Source: Sorghum bicolor
Lineage: Eukaryota; Streptophyta; Magnoliopsida; Poales; Poaceae
Length of the DNA: 64,000 nt
NCBI RefSeq assembly: GCF_000003195.3
Contig: NC_012873.2
Span: 20,251,066-20,315,065, forward strand
Direction: 5' to 3'
Made by a program: the position numbers and the translations under genes
Shown: piece by piece, positions 46,009 to 58,239 of the stretch
Layout of the letters: each line of letters opens with the position of its first letter
How positions within the stretch are numbered: the stretch's first letter is position 1
The notes under the pieces: model-generated
The model's input: only the letters and a program-made list of their open reading frames with translations
What the model was told of the DNA's origin: nothing
Databases searched by the model: none

Positions 46009-47427
46009 ATGGATAATTTCTCTACTGCCATCAAGAATCAAATTAGCTTTAATAAAATGATTGAATCTCAGTTAAATCAAATAGCTACTGCTGTTCCTAC
46101 TACTAACCCCGGTATACCATCACAACCGGAAGGATTAGAATCTGCAAATCTTGTAGACATGTTTGATGCAGGTAATTGGAGTAACCCCATCACTGAATTC
46201 TCTACTGACCTTCTGCCGTTCAAGAGAGGCGATCCAGGACGCCCCGTCATCCCGATCTCCATCGGCATGGTGGACGTTCCAGAAGCACTCTACGACTTTG
46301 GCTCCAGTGTCAACATTATACCCAGGGTACTCTATGAAAAATTCTTTACATATCATTTATTAGAGACAACCATGTGTTTGCAGTTTGCAGATCAGACGAT
46401 AACTTTTCCAAAAGGAATAGTGAAGAACCTTTGTGTCCGAGTTGGTACCTTATATGCCCCAGCAGACTTCGTAGTGGTAGAGACCGGAAATGATGAGAGA
46501 GCACCTGTCATCCTAGGGAGGCCATTCTTGAACACCACGGGAGCTATCATCTACGCCAGTGCTGTCAAGATCAGTTTCTATGTCAAAGGGAAGAAGGAGA
46601 CATTTTTCTTCAAGAACAAGACTACACAAATTCCAGATCAATCCAGACGTGAATCAAGGAAGAGGACCAACAGGAGGAACAGGAACAAGCAAGTGTGGAC
46701 CGAGTCAGCTAAGATGGTCACTATAGTTCATAGAGGCCAAGATCACCAACTTAAGTCACCGCTTTTGACCAAGAAGGACGACCCAGGATTGCCAAGCATC
46801 TACTGCTCTATAAATGGATACAACTTCTACAAGACGATTTGTGACACCGGATCGGGCGTCAACATAATGGCCGCAGTCACCTATCAGCTCTTGTTCGGGA
46901 CCATGCCACTAAGACCAACATACATTCAACTCCAGATGGCAGATCAGACATTTCGAGAAGTTAAAGGAATATTATCTGATGTCCCAGTCAAAATAGACGA
47001 TCACTTTGTCTACACAGACTTTCAAGTTATTGACATGGGAGAAGACGAGTATGATCCACCCATCATCCTTGGAAGACCATTCCTCAGCACCGTTAAAGCA
47101 ATTATCTACATTGGAACCGGAGAAGTCCATATGCACTTCCCCTCCGAGAAGGTACGCCGTTATTTTACTGACCCTAACTATATCATTCAAGAATCTAAGT
47201 AGGTCAGAAAGAGACGCAACCGCAACCAGAGGAGGCAGATCATCAAGGATGGATGGGCAGACTATGAAGGAGAAGTTGTAAGGTCAGAAGACGTAGAGTT
47301 TAAACAGAATTATCCAGAGGAGATTGAAGCACCAAGTCAGGTGTGGAAAATGAAGATAACTATACACGAAGAGGAGGCGTTAGCGGAAGTACCGACTACG
47401 CCACCCAACGAACCTCAGTACGATTAA
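46009..47427 (+). pseudogene. Element D tandem retropepsin-like domains
   Basis: The frame is open 46009-47202, then tag at 47200 (Gln position) and open again to about 47427. The first aspartic-protease fold (about 46246-46610) has YDFGSSVN at the active site (Asp at 46294), CLQFADQTITFPKG, and the flap-distal ILGRPFLNT. A basic linker (RRESRKRTNRR) leads to a second complete fold (about 46792-47142) with CDTGSGVN (Asp at 46843), LQMADQTF and ILGRPFLST. Retropepsins normally act as homodimers from one domain. Two linked copies could form an internal dimer like pepsin, or one may have taken another role. Nothing after it resembles RT or integrase. Confidence 0.85.
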
Positions 47428-49598
47428 GAAATTGGAGAGTCCCGTTCGGAGGACTTAAAAAACACCGAACGCCTTGCCAAGAGGTAACTTGGTAGTTATC
47501 CTTTCCCTTTCAATTGTTTCAAATAGTTTGCTTAGTTAATCATGTTCGTACTATCTTAAAAAGAAAATAAAAATGTGAAAAAATAGTAAGCCCCATGTGA
47601 GTAGACGAGTGGCATAAAACCCATAAGTACATTCACTGTGGTGGCATAAAAATAAAATAATTATTTTTCTGCTCTATAAAAAAATAAAAATATAAAACAG
47701 GGAGTAATATTTATGAAGGAGTCTCAACATGATAAAGGCTAGATATTTATGCTAACACTTAACTAGTTCCACAAGCTTTGTTGTCTATTTAAACTCCACA
47801 GAATTTAAGAATCAAGAAGACTGGCAGACGGAGGACATTCTAATCGCTGTCAGAATGCTGCTGACTTTCAAATACACCTCTACCACCTGCTAGTTACATC
47901 AAGGGAAATTACGTCAAAATTCAGCTTGGGGGAGAGCACCCCCATTTATCTCGATAAGTATTTCTATCTATCTTTATACTTATATTATTTTAGAATATAA
48001 ATACCCATAAACTATGGAAAACCAAATAAAGATTTTATGCTTATATATATATAGGTCTTTTGCTTAGTGTGTTTAATAAATAAATAAAGTGGCTATGCTA
48101 ATCTGTATCTAATAAAACTTAAGCATGGATCTGATAAATATTTGCTCTACCTAATTTGCGAATTTTAAGTTCTCTCTCAAGTTTAGACATAACTGTTATA
48201 ATTTAAAGCTTGCTCTAGACCTAAACTTGTGGGATGAAAACTTGATTTGAAGTCTAAGTTGTTAACGGATACGATATGGGAAGGTTGAGCTGCTGTTTAT
48301 CTGTTCCTAGAGATGCTAGAATTCTAGAGAATTTTATCTTTAAAAATCTTTAAAATGTTGCATGATGAGTTCTTGTATGATGAGAGTTTAAATTCCTACT
48401 ACAGCCATATATACATGCTTGCTAGACTTTGAGCCACACATTTAATATTTACTACTTATGAGCATTGAGTGTGGTCAAGCTGTGTAGACCCTTAGGAGCT
48501 TGTCATGTGGTTAAATCAAGATTCACTTGCACGTTCACTCATATATGCTACTTCTACTCCGGAAGTACCATCTACATATATCCATCCATTTCCATCTCCA
48601 GAATCACCCAAAAATATTCTACTCCTAATTTGGGAGAGAATAACCAAAAATATTTTTGTTTTTCCCTTGTGAAATAAATGCTCAAGTTATCTTGTTACTA
48701 CCACTTGCTATATTATCTCAAGAGATGAGTGCTCTAAAAAAAGAGAAGAAGAAATAATAATATGAGGAAATAAAAAGGAGCAAGTGCTCGGAACCTCGAA
48801 AAAAAAGTGAGACGAGAGGTAAAAATAGACAAGTGTCCGACAGTAGAAATTAGGGGTACAAGATACCCACCTGAGAGAAAAGAAAGGAAAAAGATGAGCA
48901 TCTCATTCTCGTCATAAAGTTTCAAAAGCAAGGAAGGTATGTATCCCCTCAAAGAGCAAAGTAGAATTAGACTTCCACCACCATTGTTTTCACCATTGTT
49001 ATTACCATCATCACCATACACCATTCATTCGCCACACATGCACATCTTGATTTGGCTTATTGATTTGTTTCTTTGGATCCATGGTTTGACTATGCAATAA
49101 TTGTCTTGTAAGTATGTATACTTTATCTCCCACCTATGAGCTCCAGATATTAAAGCCTTATTAGAGTAGGGTGAGAGAGAAGACAATGTCATTATGCTTT
49201 ATACCATAAATACTACATATCTTTGAGAGAAGGCATATACCATCACTGCCTTGGTAAGGATCCAGAAATACCACAAAAGAGAGATATGAGAGAATCATAC
49301 AAGGAATCTCTGAGTTTTATTTGAAAATCTGCAAAAACCCCAGAGCTATAGCTGATCAAGAATAAGAGACATGGCACTTGGCTAGACTGTTCTATCTTTT
49401 AACCACTCAAGACAGAAGTGACAGTTACAAGTCCCATGGTGAAGGTAAAGTAAGTAAGTTTTAAGTCTTGACAGTTTACTCTAACTCAGAGATGAGATCT
49501 TATTTAAAAAGCATGTGTACCGTCAATTTTTTAAAATATTGCAACAACTTATGATCCATAGCTGAGTCTATCCTTGCTCAGGGACGAGCAAGAGGTAA
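47428..49598 (+). other. Element D non-coding 3' tail shared with C and E
   Basis: About 2.2 kb without coding potential, aligned with 54690-56884 in C and 61561-63542 in the E chimera. It includes a PPT-like agcttgggggagagcacc (about 47923), AT-rich runs, a gagacgagaggtaaaaatag block, a caccatcatcaccatacacc block and a cttactgccttggtaagg block. The conservation suggests cis-acting function such as packaging, but that is inference. Confidence 0.75.
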
Positions 49599-49611
49599 GC
49601 TTGGGGGAGTT
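49599..49611 (+). promoter_or_regulatory. Element D polypurine tract
   Basis: gcttgggggagtt lies directly before the 3' LTR. Confidence 0.85.
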
Positions 49612-51242
49612 TGTTGACGGTCCTTAAGTATCAAATTTAATTATCAAATAAATAAAGAAAAGGATCCAAATGAAATCAAGATCTAGACTTAGGGTTTTAT
49701 CTGACAAAATTCCATGAGTTTTGGTGTTTGTCTATTTCTGCAGGGGGTTATCAGGAAATACGGAAGAAAGGCCCACACGTCGGGATTACATAGAGATATT
49801 AACGTGCCATGCAATTATCTTACATCTAGAAGACTCCAGAAGCCACGAGACCGAAGCGGAGGCGAAACAGGGCCTGACCCTGGGCGCCCGCCCTGCCTCT
49901 GAGTCCAATCAGGACTCTGCTTTGCGGGAGATTTCCACTGACCTAAAGGATGAATCTAAACCATACAATCTATGTTGGTTTGATCCAATGGCCCATATTC
50001 ACTTGAAGGGACTATAAAACCAGACCCCCTAGCCCCTGGAGGAGAGAGCCTCTCAACCCTAATTCATTGTTCTTCAAGAGAGAAGAAGCCTCTGATCAAG
50101 ATTAGAGCCACCACATCAATTAGATATCTAGATTAGCATAGCTACATAGGATTAGAACTAGAAGGAGTCAATCTTCGATTGGTTTCCGGATCTGTCAAGA
50201 GGATTCTTGGTAATTCTCTAATTGTGCTTCTAATTACTTTCTAATTATCTTTGTTCTTCAATATTATGAATATGACTTTGTTCTACTTCAATATATTGCT
50301 TATGACTTTGCTCTATTTACTTATATTCAAGATTATATTATTCTTAGTTTATCATAGTTATGTACTTGGCTTAGTTAGATTCGATCTATATACATGCTTA
50401 GGATCGTATAGCGTTTATCCATCGGATCCATGGGTAAATGATAGATATTGTGTAGGCATGGTGCTTATACCGTATTTATCTGCGATTGTACCCAATATGC
50501 CAGATCGTGGGGTGGTTCGTGATAGTGACAGCTTTATTGATTCTTATATAGTCCCCCTCTCGTGTATTGGGCTGGCAGAGCAACATTATTACAGGGGAGT
50601 GATTGCTATGTTTCTCATTTACCTTGCTAATATCACTATGCATGGGCGTAGTCTTGTCTCGCAATGATTGCTAAGTATGCTTACACTAACTATGATATGC
50701 TAGACTATATAGTTGAGAATAACTTAGGGAATATTCTTGTAGTTCGTTCTAATACCATGCTAATGACTTTTTAGAGTATCTAATTGAGGTGCTTATCATA
50801 TTTATTATGTGGCTAGATCAGATTAGTTATCCTTGTCACTATTATTATTTCATATATCTTTTATGTGACACTTATCCCTGTATGAAGAGTTAGATAAATG
50901 TTCTCAATTATACATGCAATGATAAATGCTCAATCTCATATTCTATTCTGTAATCAATAGTGATGATTGCTAATCCCTTCCCAGTGGTAAAAATATAAAT
51001 AACGATACCTGGAATACTTCCCGGTTAAAATGCTACATCGGTATTAATCTGTGCGCTTGCAGATCCCATTCATTATTTATTTAGAAGAGCAATTTCATAT
51101 TTCAAAACCGCGTCTCATATATCATGCTGGGGATGACAACTTGGCTTAAGTGGTGTGAGGGATAGGTTTGGCATTTTTGGCACCGTTACTAGATTTAGAG
51201 AACTTAGTCTACTTTTGGTAATGATGTTAAGAATACCCAACA
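49612..51242 (+). repeat. Element D 3' LTR, 1631 bp
   Basis: It lacks one gggcgcccgccc module present in the 5' LTR but keeps a short segment missing there (after cccctagcccctgg, about 50033). About 26 substitutions otherwise. Confidence 0.93.
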
Positions 51243-51247
51243 ACCAT

Positions 51248-51466
51248 CTTTCCTATTTACACCTATCTATCTATCTTGGTTACGTTAGAGCATAGTTGGT
51301 TCTACCGTTTCCCTGTGGATACGATAAAACCTTTAACCGGGTAAAAGCTACAACGGTATCTGTGCGCTTGCGGATTTATCTGTGTGCGTATAAATACCAT
51401 AGTACACTCTAGTGCCATGCTGGGGATGACAACCTAGTATTCTAGTGGTGTTAGCAAGTGTCAACA
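51248..51466 (+). repeat. Element C 5' LTR, part 3
   Basis: It continues the C LTR after the D insertion (ctttcctatttacacctatc onward) and ends agtgtcaaca. Joined with 13038-14117 and 42948-42987 it totals 1339 bp, against 1337 bp for the intact 3' LTR. Confidence 0.93.
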
Positions 51467-51473
51467 AGCTTTT

Positions 51474-51492
51474 TGGCGCCGTTGCCAGGGAG
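51474..51492 (+). promoter_or_regulatory. Primer-binding site of element C (tRNA-Asp)
   Basis: tggcgccgttgccaggga matches the plant tRNA-Asp 3' end complement nearly perfectly. Confidence 0.85.
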
Positions 51493-51635
51493 ACGGTTGC
51501 TGAGTTGACTGCGAACTAGCTTAATCATTTTCTAAAAAAAATAAAATATATATATATAAATATACTTTTCCTTTTATCTTTTGCCTTATCTCTACTATTC
51601 TTTCTTCTTATCTAATCCTTGATCTCTGGTTTATC

Positions 51636-53201
51636 ATGAATTCGAACATGTCTATCTATGAATTTAATAGACCTACGGGCACACATCTTGAACCACCAAA
51701 ATCTTCAAAGCCTATCATGACATCTAGTTTTGAGATAAGCCCAGAATACATAGAATTTCTTCAAAAACAACATTTCTCAGGAGAAGGTGAGGAAAACCCA
51801 TACACACACCTAAGAGAGTTTTACCGAGTATGTGACCTCCTTCGCATTGAAGGCATGTCTGATGAGACCCTTAAATGGAAGCTCTTTCCGTTCTCTTTAA
51901 CGGGGAAAGCTAGACATTGGTATAAACTCAACATAGGAAGTGCTCATGGAGATTGGAAGGAGCTATACAATAGTTTTCTCTCTAAATATTTTCTGATCTC
52001 CAAAGTGGCGGATCTTCGGCTCGAGATTCTTTCTTTTAGACAATTAGAAGAAGAATCTCTTGGTGAATCATGGGACCGCTTTATTGACCTTACTCTCACA
52101 GGCCCAAATCTTTCTATTCCAAAATAAGATCTTCTAATTCACTTTTTTAAAGGCCTTAGTAGGGAAAATAAGCAAACCCTTCATGCGGCCTCTAGAGGAT
52201 CTTTCCATCACCTGTCCGCTAGTGAAGCTTGGAATTTGATTGATTTAATGAGCGGAAAGTCTCCTAGCATTTATATCCCTCAGAAACAGAAAGAATCAGT
52301 TCCTAGACAAGAAGAGGAAGTTTCCATAGCCAAATTACAACCACTTCAATCCCAAACTTTAGCTATCGATCGTAAACCATCAATACCCCAAAATTCTCCA
52401 AGGGAGGAAGGAATTCCGACCTTAAATCTTTCAGATACTGATGGTTTAGACTCTTTGTTCCATAAGAGACCTTCAAGCAGGGATAATTCAAATTCTTGCA
52501 ATAATGGTTCTCTTAGAGAATGTCCTGGTTTCTATTATGAAGAAGTCGATGATGACATATCAAGTGAAGGAGAGCTAAACCATATAGAAAATTCTATCTG
52601 CTCCCCTTCCATATTCACAAATTCTAAATCCAGCCTTGACCTTAGAGACCCCTCTTATCCCTCTCCTTTTCAGTCTCATAATGATCCTAGCAACCCATCA
52701 AGATGACCAAACCATAGGAGTCATGAAGACCATAAGGGTGGCATGACAAGTGATGTCATAGAAGGAGAGCTAAGCCATATAGAAAGTTCTAACACCTCCC
52801 CTTTTCTGATCACAAGTTCTAAATGGCTAGAATGTGTACAATGGATGGATAAGGAAGAAGCCTTAATGGTTTCTGACTTTGGCTCAATTTCAAATGGTGA
52901 GTTCTTGACTCCCTTTGAAGATGAGATTCATCCAATTACAGAAGAGGACATAGGTGAGACCAATCCAGGAGAAACTCCGAACATTCAAATTGAAGACGAA
53001 GATAACATTAATGAGCATGGAATTTATTTCATAGCCACTTCGTTTACTCCATGCTCATATGCAACATCTTCGCAATCTATTGGTCTCTCCAACATCACCA
53101 CATTTGAGATCTCCAACCCCCTCTTCCTTTCTATTTACAAAAACTTTAAAAGGGCGGTTGTCGATGCATATGTCTATAATAAATATTGTAGATCTCGTTG
53201 A
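51636..53201 (+). pseudogene. Element C gag-like protein, two nonsense codons
   Basis: One frame of 522 codons from the ATG at 51636, with taa at 52125 and tga at 52704 (both explicable by C-to-T change at CAA and CGA). The first 170 residues hold a gag domain of a different type from D and E (IEFLQKQHFSGEGEENPYTH, WKLFPFSLTGKARHWYKLN, LGESWDRFIDL). After the first stop it continues KDLLIHFFKGL-like. The rest is acidic and Ser-rich, with an internal repeat (EGELNHIENSICSPS and EGELSHIESSNTSP). I see no zinc knuckle, protease or pol domain. Confidence 0.8.
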
Positions 53202-54689
53202 GTTGATCTTGATATAGGTCAGCATTGAAAGGGAAACCACTTCGCCGACATAAATCGATGGTTTCCCAAGGACAAGCTTAGTGTCCTAAAATAAGCAGTG
53301 ATCAGATCGTAACATGAGCTTTTAATTATTTACAACATTGCCTTGTGTATTGAGCATACAAGGATAATTGTAAAAATATTCCTTCGGGTATTCTTGTCAC
53401 TAACCTTTCCAGGATTGGAGCAAGAAGATTGGATGAACGACAAGCACAAGGTATGTCCAACCAATCATCATGCAACACTGAATTAAATTCATCCAAACTT
53501 GAATTTTACAAAATTCAAGCATGGGGGAGTACTTTACATAAAAACATCCTTTGTCATGCTGCTATGTTGGTTGTCCCTACCTTTGAGACATACTCAATTT
53601 GTTAAATACTAATCACACAACTTCATCTCCACTTGAGTAGATCTCTATAAATACCATCACGCTACCTTTGTTTATCCTAGTAAGTGTTAGTTTGGAAGTA
53701 CTGCACATACTTCTATTGGCTTTTAAATTAAGCATGGTGCTTAGGTTAAATAGCCTTCCTTAATCTAATAGACATGGAGTCTAGTTCGGTGATTGAACTA
53801 AAAATTGCTTGTGTAGACATTGGTATATTTTGTCGGACTAACCCCTGTAGGAAAACTTTCAATATCGACCTAGCAAGTCCTGAGATAAACTCACATCGGA
53901 GATGAAGAGCACACATGAAGTTTAACAATTTACACAAGGAAGGCATAGCTCACAAGAGATGATCCATGGAGGGTACCATAAACACGATGCACAACAGCTA
54001 AGAAAGGAAAGCTTCCACAAGGTAATACTGTACCATCACTCTTCAAGTAAGGTAACATCTTAAGGTACTTAAGTATCACTTTTATAAGCTTCTCCTTGGT
54101 TCTGGCGTTCACATGAATAAAGAGACAAACATAAATTAACTAACCCAATTAATTCAACATGTTTAGTCCTTTAATCTTTGTTCTTAGTACTACCTTCGTG
54201 ATACCACACTCCTAATCATATGAGCTAAAATTTTGCACATTCAATCTTTGAGAGATATAAAGAAAAAGACATATACATAGATAGATTATCTTTCCATAAG
54301 GTTGAGCGATCTGATCTGACAAATGTTTTAAATGCTGCACTCATGATCTTATTATCCATCAACTTGGTCTTGCTCACTATGCTTAAGGTTAGAGAAGAAC
54401 AAATACACTTTTGGTTCTGTTGGTGTTTTTCACCAACAGGGTCCATGCACTTGATCTCTGCCTTGTCTCTATGAGCAGGTACACTTCAAGCAAAACCGGA
54501 AGGAGTTTTACAACTCCTAGATTCCACCAAGTGAAGGACTTGGATCAACGAACACAAACACACTGAGCAAGATATTGCCACCGCCGCACTTCGAACTACT
54601 GGGCAAACGAAGAACATGGGTGACACCGTATCAAGAGGAGCAGACGTCAGGGTCCACACCTGAATCAAATGACGCACCTAAAGAATGAA
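53202..54689 (+). other. Element C central non-coding region
   Basis: No long sense frame. It contains a PPT-like attcaagcatgggggagta (about 53513-53531) far from any LTR, and a small inverted repeat ttggtgtttttcaccaa (about 54420-54436). Short minus-strand frames (such as 54486-54677) show no similarity. Confidence 0.5.
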
Positions 54690-56884
54690 TACATGAGAAG
54701 TCTTGTTCAGAAGACTTAAAACATTGAACCCTCGCCGAAAGATAAAATCGGTAGTTATCCATATTTATCCTTTCTGCATTCCCTTTTCCCCTAAATTATT
54801 TACTTTCCTTAAATGGCTTGTTAGTTATTCATGCTATCTTGAAAAGAAAATAAAAATGTTAAAAATAGTAAGCCCCATGTGAGTATGCATGTGGCATAAA
54901 ACCCATAAGTACATTCATTGTGGTGGCGTAAAAATAAAATAAATATAGTCCTGTCCTATAGAAATGAAAATATAAAAAAATAAATTTATGATCCTACCAA
55001 AGAGAGTAACATTTATTAAGGAGGCTCAACATGATAAAGGCTAGATATTTATGCTAACACTTAACTAGTTCCACAAAGCTTTGTTGTCTATTTGAGCTCC
55101 ACAGAATTCAAGGATCAAAGAAGACTAGCAGACGGAGGACATCCTAATCGCTGTGAGGGTGCTGCCGACATTCAAATACACCTCCACCACCTGCTAGCTA
55201 CATCAGAAGAAATTACGTCAAAATCCAGCTTGGGGGAGAGCACCCTCATTTATCTAGCTAAGTGTTTCTACTCATGTTTATACTTTACTCAAATAATAAA
55301 AAGATGCATAATCATAAAAACCCAAATAAAGATATTGTGCTTATATATATATATCTTTGCTTAGTTTGCTAAATAAATAAATAAATAAAGTTTGCTATGA
55401 ACCCTCATGATAAGCTCTCACATGGATATGATGAATAGTTGCTCTGCCAATTACCTAGTTTTCAAATTTGAGCTCTCTCTCTCAAGTTTAGGCATGACTG
55501 TTATGAATTAAGATTTGCTCTAAACCTGAACTTATGGGAAGAGTACTTGATCTAAAGTCTAAGTCGTTAACGGATATGATATGGGAAGGTTGAGCTGCTG
55601 TTTATCTGTTCCTAGAGATAATAGAATTCTAGAGAATTTTATCTTTGAAAATATTTAAAATGTTGCATGATGAGTTCCTGTATGATGAGAGTTTAAAATC
55701 CTACCACAGCCACATATACATGTTTATTAGACTATGAACTATACATTTACTTTTTACTGCTTATGAGCATTGAGTGTGGTCAAGCTGTGTAGACCCTTAG
55801 GAGCTTGTCATGCAGTTAAAATCAAGATTCACTTGCACGTTCACTCATACATGCTGCTTCTACTTCGGAAGTACGCATCTACATACATCCATTCATTTTC
55901 ATCTCCAGATTTACCCAAAATTATTCTACTCGTATCTAGGAGAGAATAGCCAAAAACATTATCCTATCCCTGTTATTTCCCGTGAAATAAATGCTCGAGA
56001 TATTTTGGTTACTACCACTTGCTACATTATTCCAGGAGGGTGAGTGCTCTGAAAAAAAGAGTGAATATGAGGAAATAAAAAGGGGCAAGTGCCCGAAACC
56101 TCGAAGAAAAGAAAAAGTGAGACGAGAGGTAAAAATGGACAAGTGTCTGACAGTAGAATTAGGGGTACAAGATACCCACCTGAGAGAAAAGAAAAAATTA
56201 AAATATAGAGCATCTCATTCCCCTCAAAAAGCATCAAAGTGCAAAGAAGGTATGTATCCCCTCAAAACAGCAAAAGTAGAATTAGATTTTCACCATTGTT
56301 TTCACCATTATCACCATCATCACCATACACCATTCATTCACCACATATGCACATCTTGATTTGACTTATTGACTTGTTTCTCTGGATCCATAGTTTGACT
56401 ATGCAATAAATGTCTTGTAAGTATGTATTAGCTGCCTCCCACCTATGAGCTCCAGATATCAAAACCGTATTAGAGTAGGGTGAGAGAGAAAGCAATGTCA
56501 CTATGCCTCATACCAAAAATACCACATACTTTGAGAGAAGGCATATACCATTACTGCCTTGGTAAGGATCTAGAAATACCACAAAAGAGAGAATGGAGGA
56601 GTCATACAAGGAATCTCTGTGTTTTATTTTGAAAATCTACAAAAACTCCAGAGCTATAGTTGATCAAGAACAAGAGACATGGCGCTTGACTTGACCGTTC
56701 TATCTTTTAACTGCTCAAGACACAAGTGACGGTTACAAGCCCCATGGTAGATGGTAATATGTGTAAGTTTAAATCTTAACAGTTTACCCTAACCCAGAGA
56801 TGAGATATTGTTTGAACGTATAAGGCATGAAACCACTGCAGAAACTCTTAAGTCCATCCTTGTTCAGGGACGAGCAAGAGGTAA
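54690..56884 (+). other. Element C non-coding 3' tail shared with D and E
   Basis: Homologous to D from about 47440. It starts near gaagacttaaaacattgaac and includes the same ordered blocks and a PPT-like ccagcttgggggagagcacc (about 55226). No coding potential. Confidence 0.75.
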
Positions 56885-56897
56885 GCTTGGGGGAGTT
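56885..56897 (+). promoter_or_regulatory. Element C polypurine tract
   Basis: gcttgggggagtt lies directly before the 3' LTR. Confidence 0.85.
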
Positions 56898-58234
56898 TGT
56901 TGACGGTCCTTAACTACCAAATTTAATTATCAAATAAACAAAGAAATGGATCCAAATGCAACCAACACCCAGACTTAGGGTTTTATCTGACAGAATTCGA
57001 CAAGTTTTGGTGTTTTTCTATTTCTGTAGGGGTTATACGGAAAAATGGAGGAAAGGCCCACACATCGGGTTTACATAGAGATATTAACGTGCCGCGTAAT
57101 TTTCTATCATCTAGAAGATTCCAAAAGCCACGGGAACGAACGGGAAGCCGAGCGGGCTCGGGGACAGGGCGCTCGCCCTACCCCTTAGGGCGCCCGCCCT
57201 ACTTTTTCCACGAATCAGAACCAACCTCACGGATTATGCTCCACCGACCTAAAGGGTCAAGGAAAACCATGCGATTAATGTCGGTTTGATCCGACGGCCC
57301 AGATTCACTTGAGGGGTATATAAGCAGGCCCCCTAGCCCCTGGAGGAGACACCCCCTTGATCCCTATTCATTATTCATAGACAGAGCAAAACCTAGGGTT
57401 TGGAGATGAGAGCTCTCCTCTCTTCTCTAAACTAGAGTAGATCTACATAGTAGCGAGATGGAGAGCGAGGGAGGATTGGAGGAGAGGCCAGCCTGTCTGT
57501 TCTTCCTCCGGTTGTACTTCGCCATGATCAAGCTCTAATCAAGCTTGCTCATGGGATGACTCTGGTAATCTACTTCTATTTTATTATGCAATTACTATCC
57601 ATGTATGTTCTGGTTCACAACTCTTTTGAGTGCTTTAATCTATAGGACGCTATAGGTGAGAGTTGTAGTATAGGTGTAAGCGTGGTGCTTAGACCTAGAT
57701 TACTTGTGGATATCCCCTGTCTAGCCGGATCGTGTGGTAGGCCACGTATGTGATAGCTATGTTGGTCCTCTGTAGTCCACCTCCCGTTAGCAGGACTGGT
57801 AGGGTTTATCGGCCTATGGATAAGCATCCTTTGTGGTGTAATCTTATCACGTGGTTCATCCCAGACATAGACATACCTCTTTGAAGTAGAGAAACCATAG
57901 TTATCCTCTCTATTCTCCTACCATCACCCATATATTAGATTGCTCTACTCTCTATTCCCATATTATCACTCATTGTTATCTTACCTTTAATATTGTTCTT
58001 ATTCAATTCTACCATCTTTCCTATTTACACCTGTCTATCTATCTTGGTTAAATTAGAGCGTAGTCGGTTCTCCCGTTTCCCTGTGGATATGATAAAACCT
58101 TTAACCGGGTAAAAGCTACAACGGTATCCGTGCACTTGTGGATTTATCTGTGTGCGTATAAATACCATAGTACACTCTAGTGACATGCTGGGGATGACAA
58201 CCTAGTATTCAAGTGGTGTTAGCAAGTGTCAACA
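56898..58234 (+). repeat. Element C 3' LTR, 1337 bp (uninterrupted)
   Basis: It runs from tgttgacggtccttaac to gtgtcaaca and is followed by the duplication gctat. It retains the empty sites for both insertions in the 5' LTR: single cattg at 57971-57975 and accat near 58010. Confidence 0.95.
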
Positions 58235-58239
58235 GCTAT

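Larger units (their letters stand above)
42988..51242 (+). mobile_element. Element D: gag plus double-protease non-autonomous gypsy element
   Basis: 8255 bp with LTRs 42988-44622 and 49612-51242. Target duplication tccat (42983-42987) and accat (51243-51247); the intact C LTR has accat at the same place, so the left copy mutated once. It contains a tRNA-Asp-type PBS, gag with zinc knuckle, two retropepsin-like domains, no RT, RNase H or integrase, and the shared non-coding tail. LTR difference is about 1.6% excluding indels. Confidence 0.9.
13038..58234 (+). mobile_element. Element C: gag-only non-autonomous gypsy element (host of two insertions)
   Basis: It is bounded by LTRs at 13038 (split) and 56898-58234, with duplication gctat at 13033-13037 and 58235-58239. 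Without its guests it is about 8.1 kb. Its 5' LTR contains the Tat element (14118-42942) and element D (42988-51242). It encodes a gag with no visible zinc knuckle, protease or pol, then a long non-coding tail shared with D and E. The two LTRs differ by about 4-4.5% by eye, the oldest datable insertion here. Confidence 0.9.
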
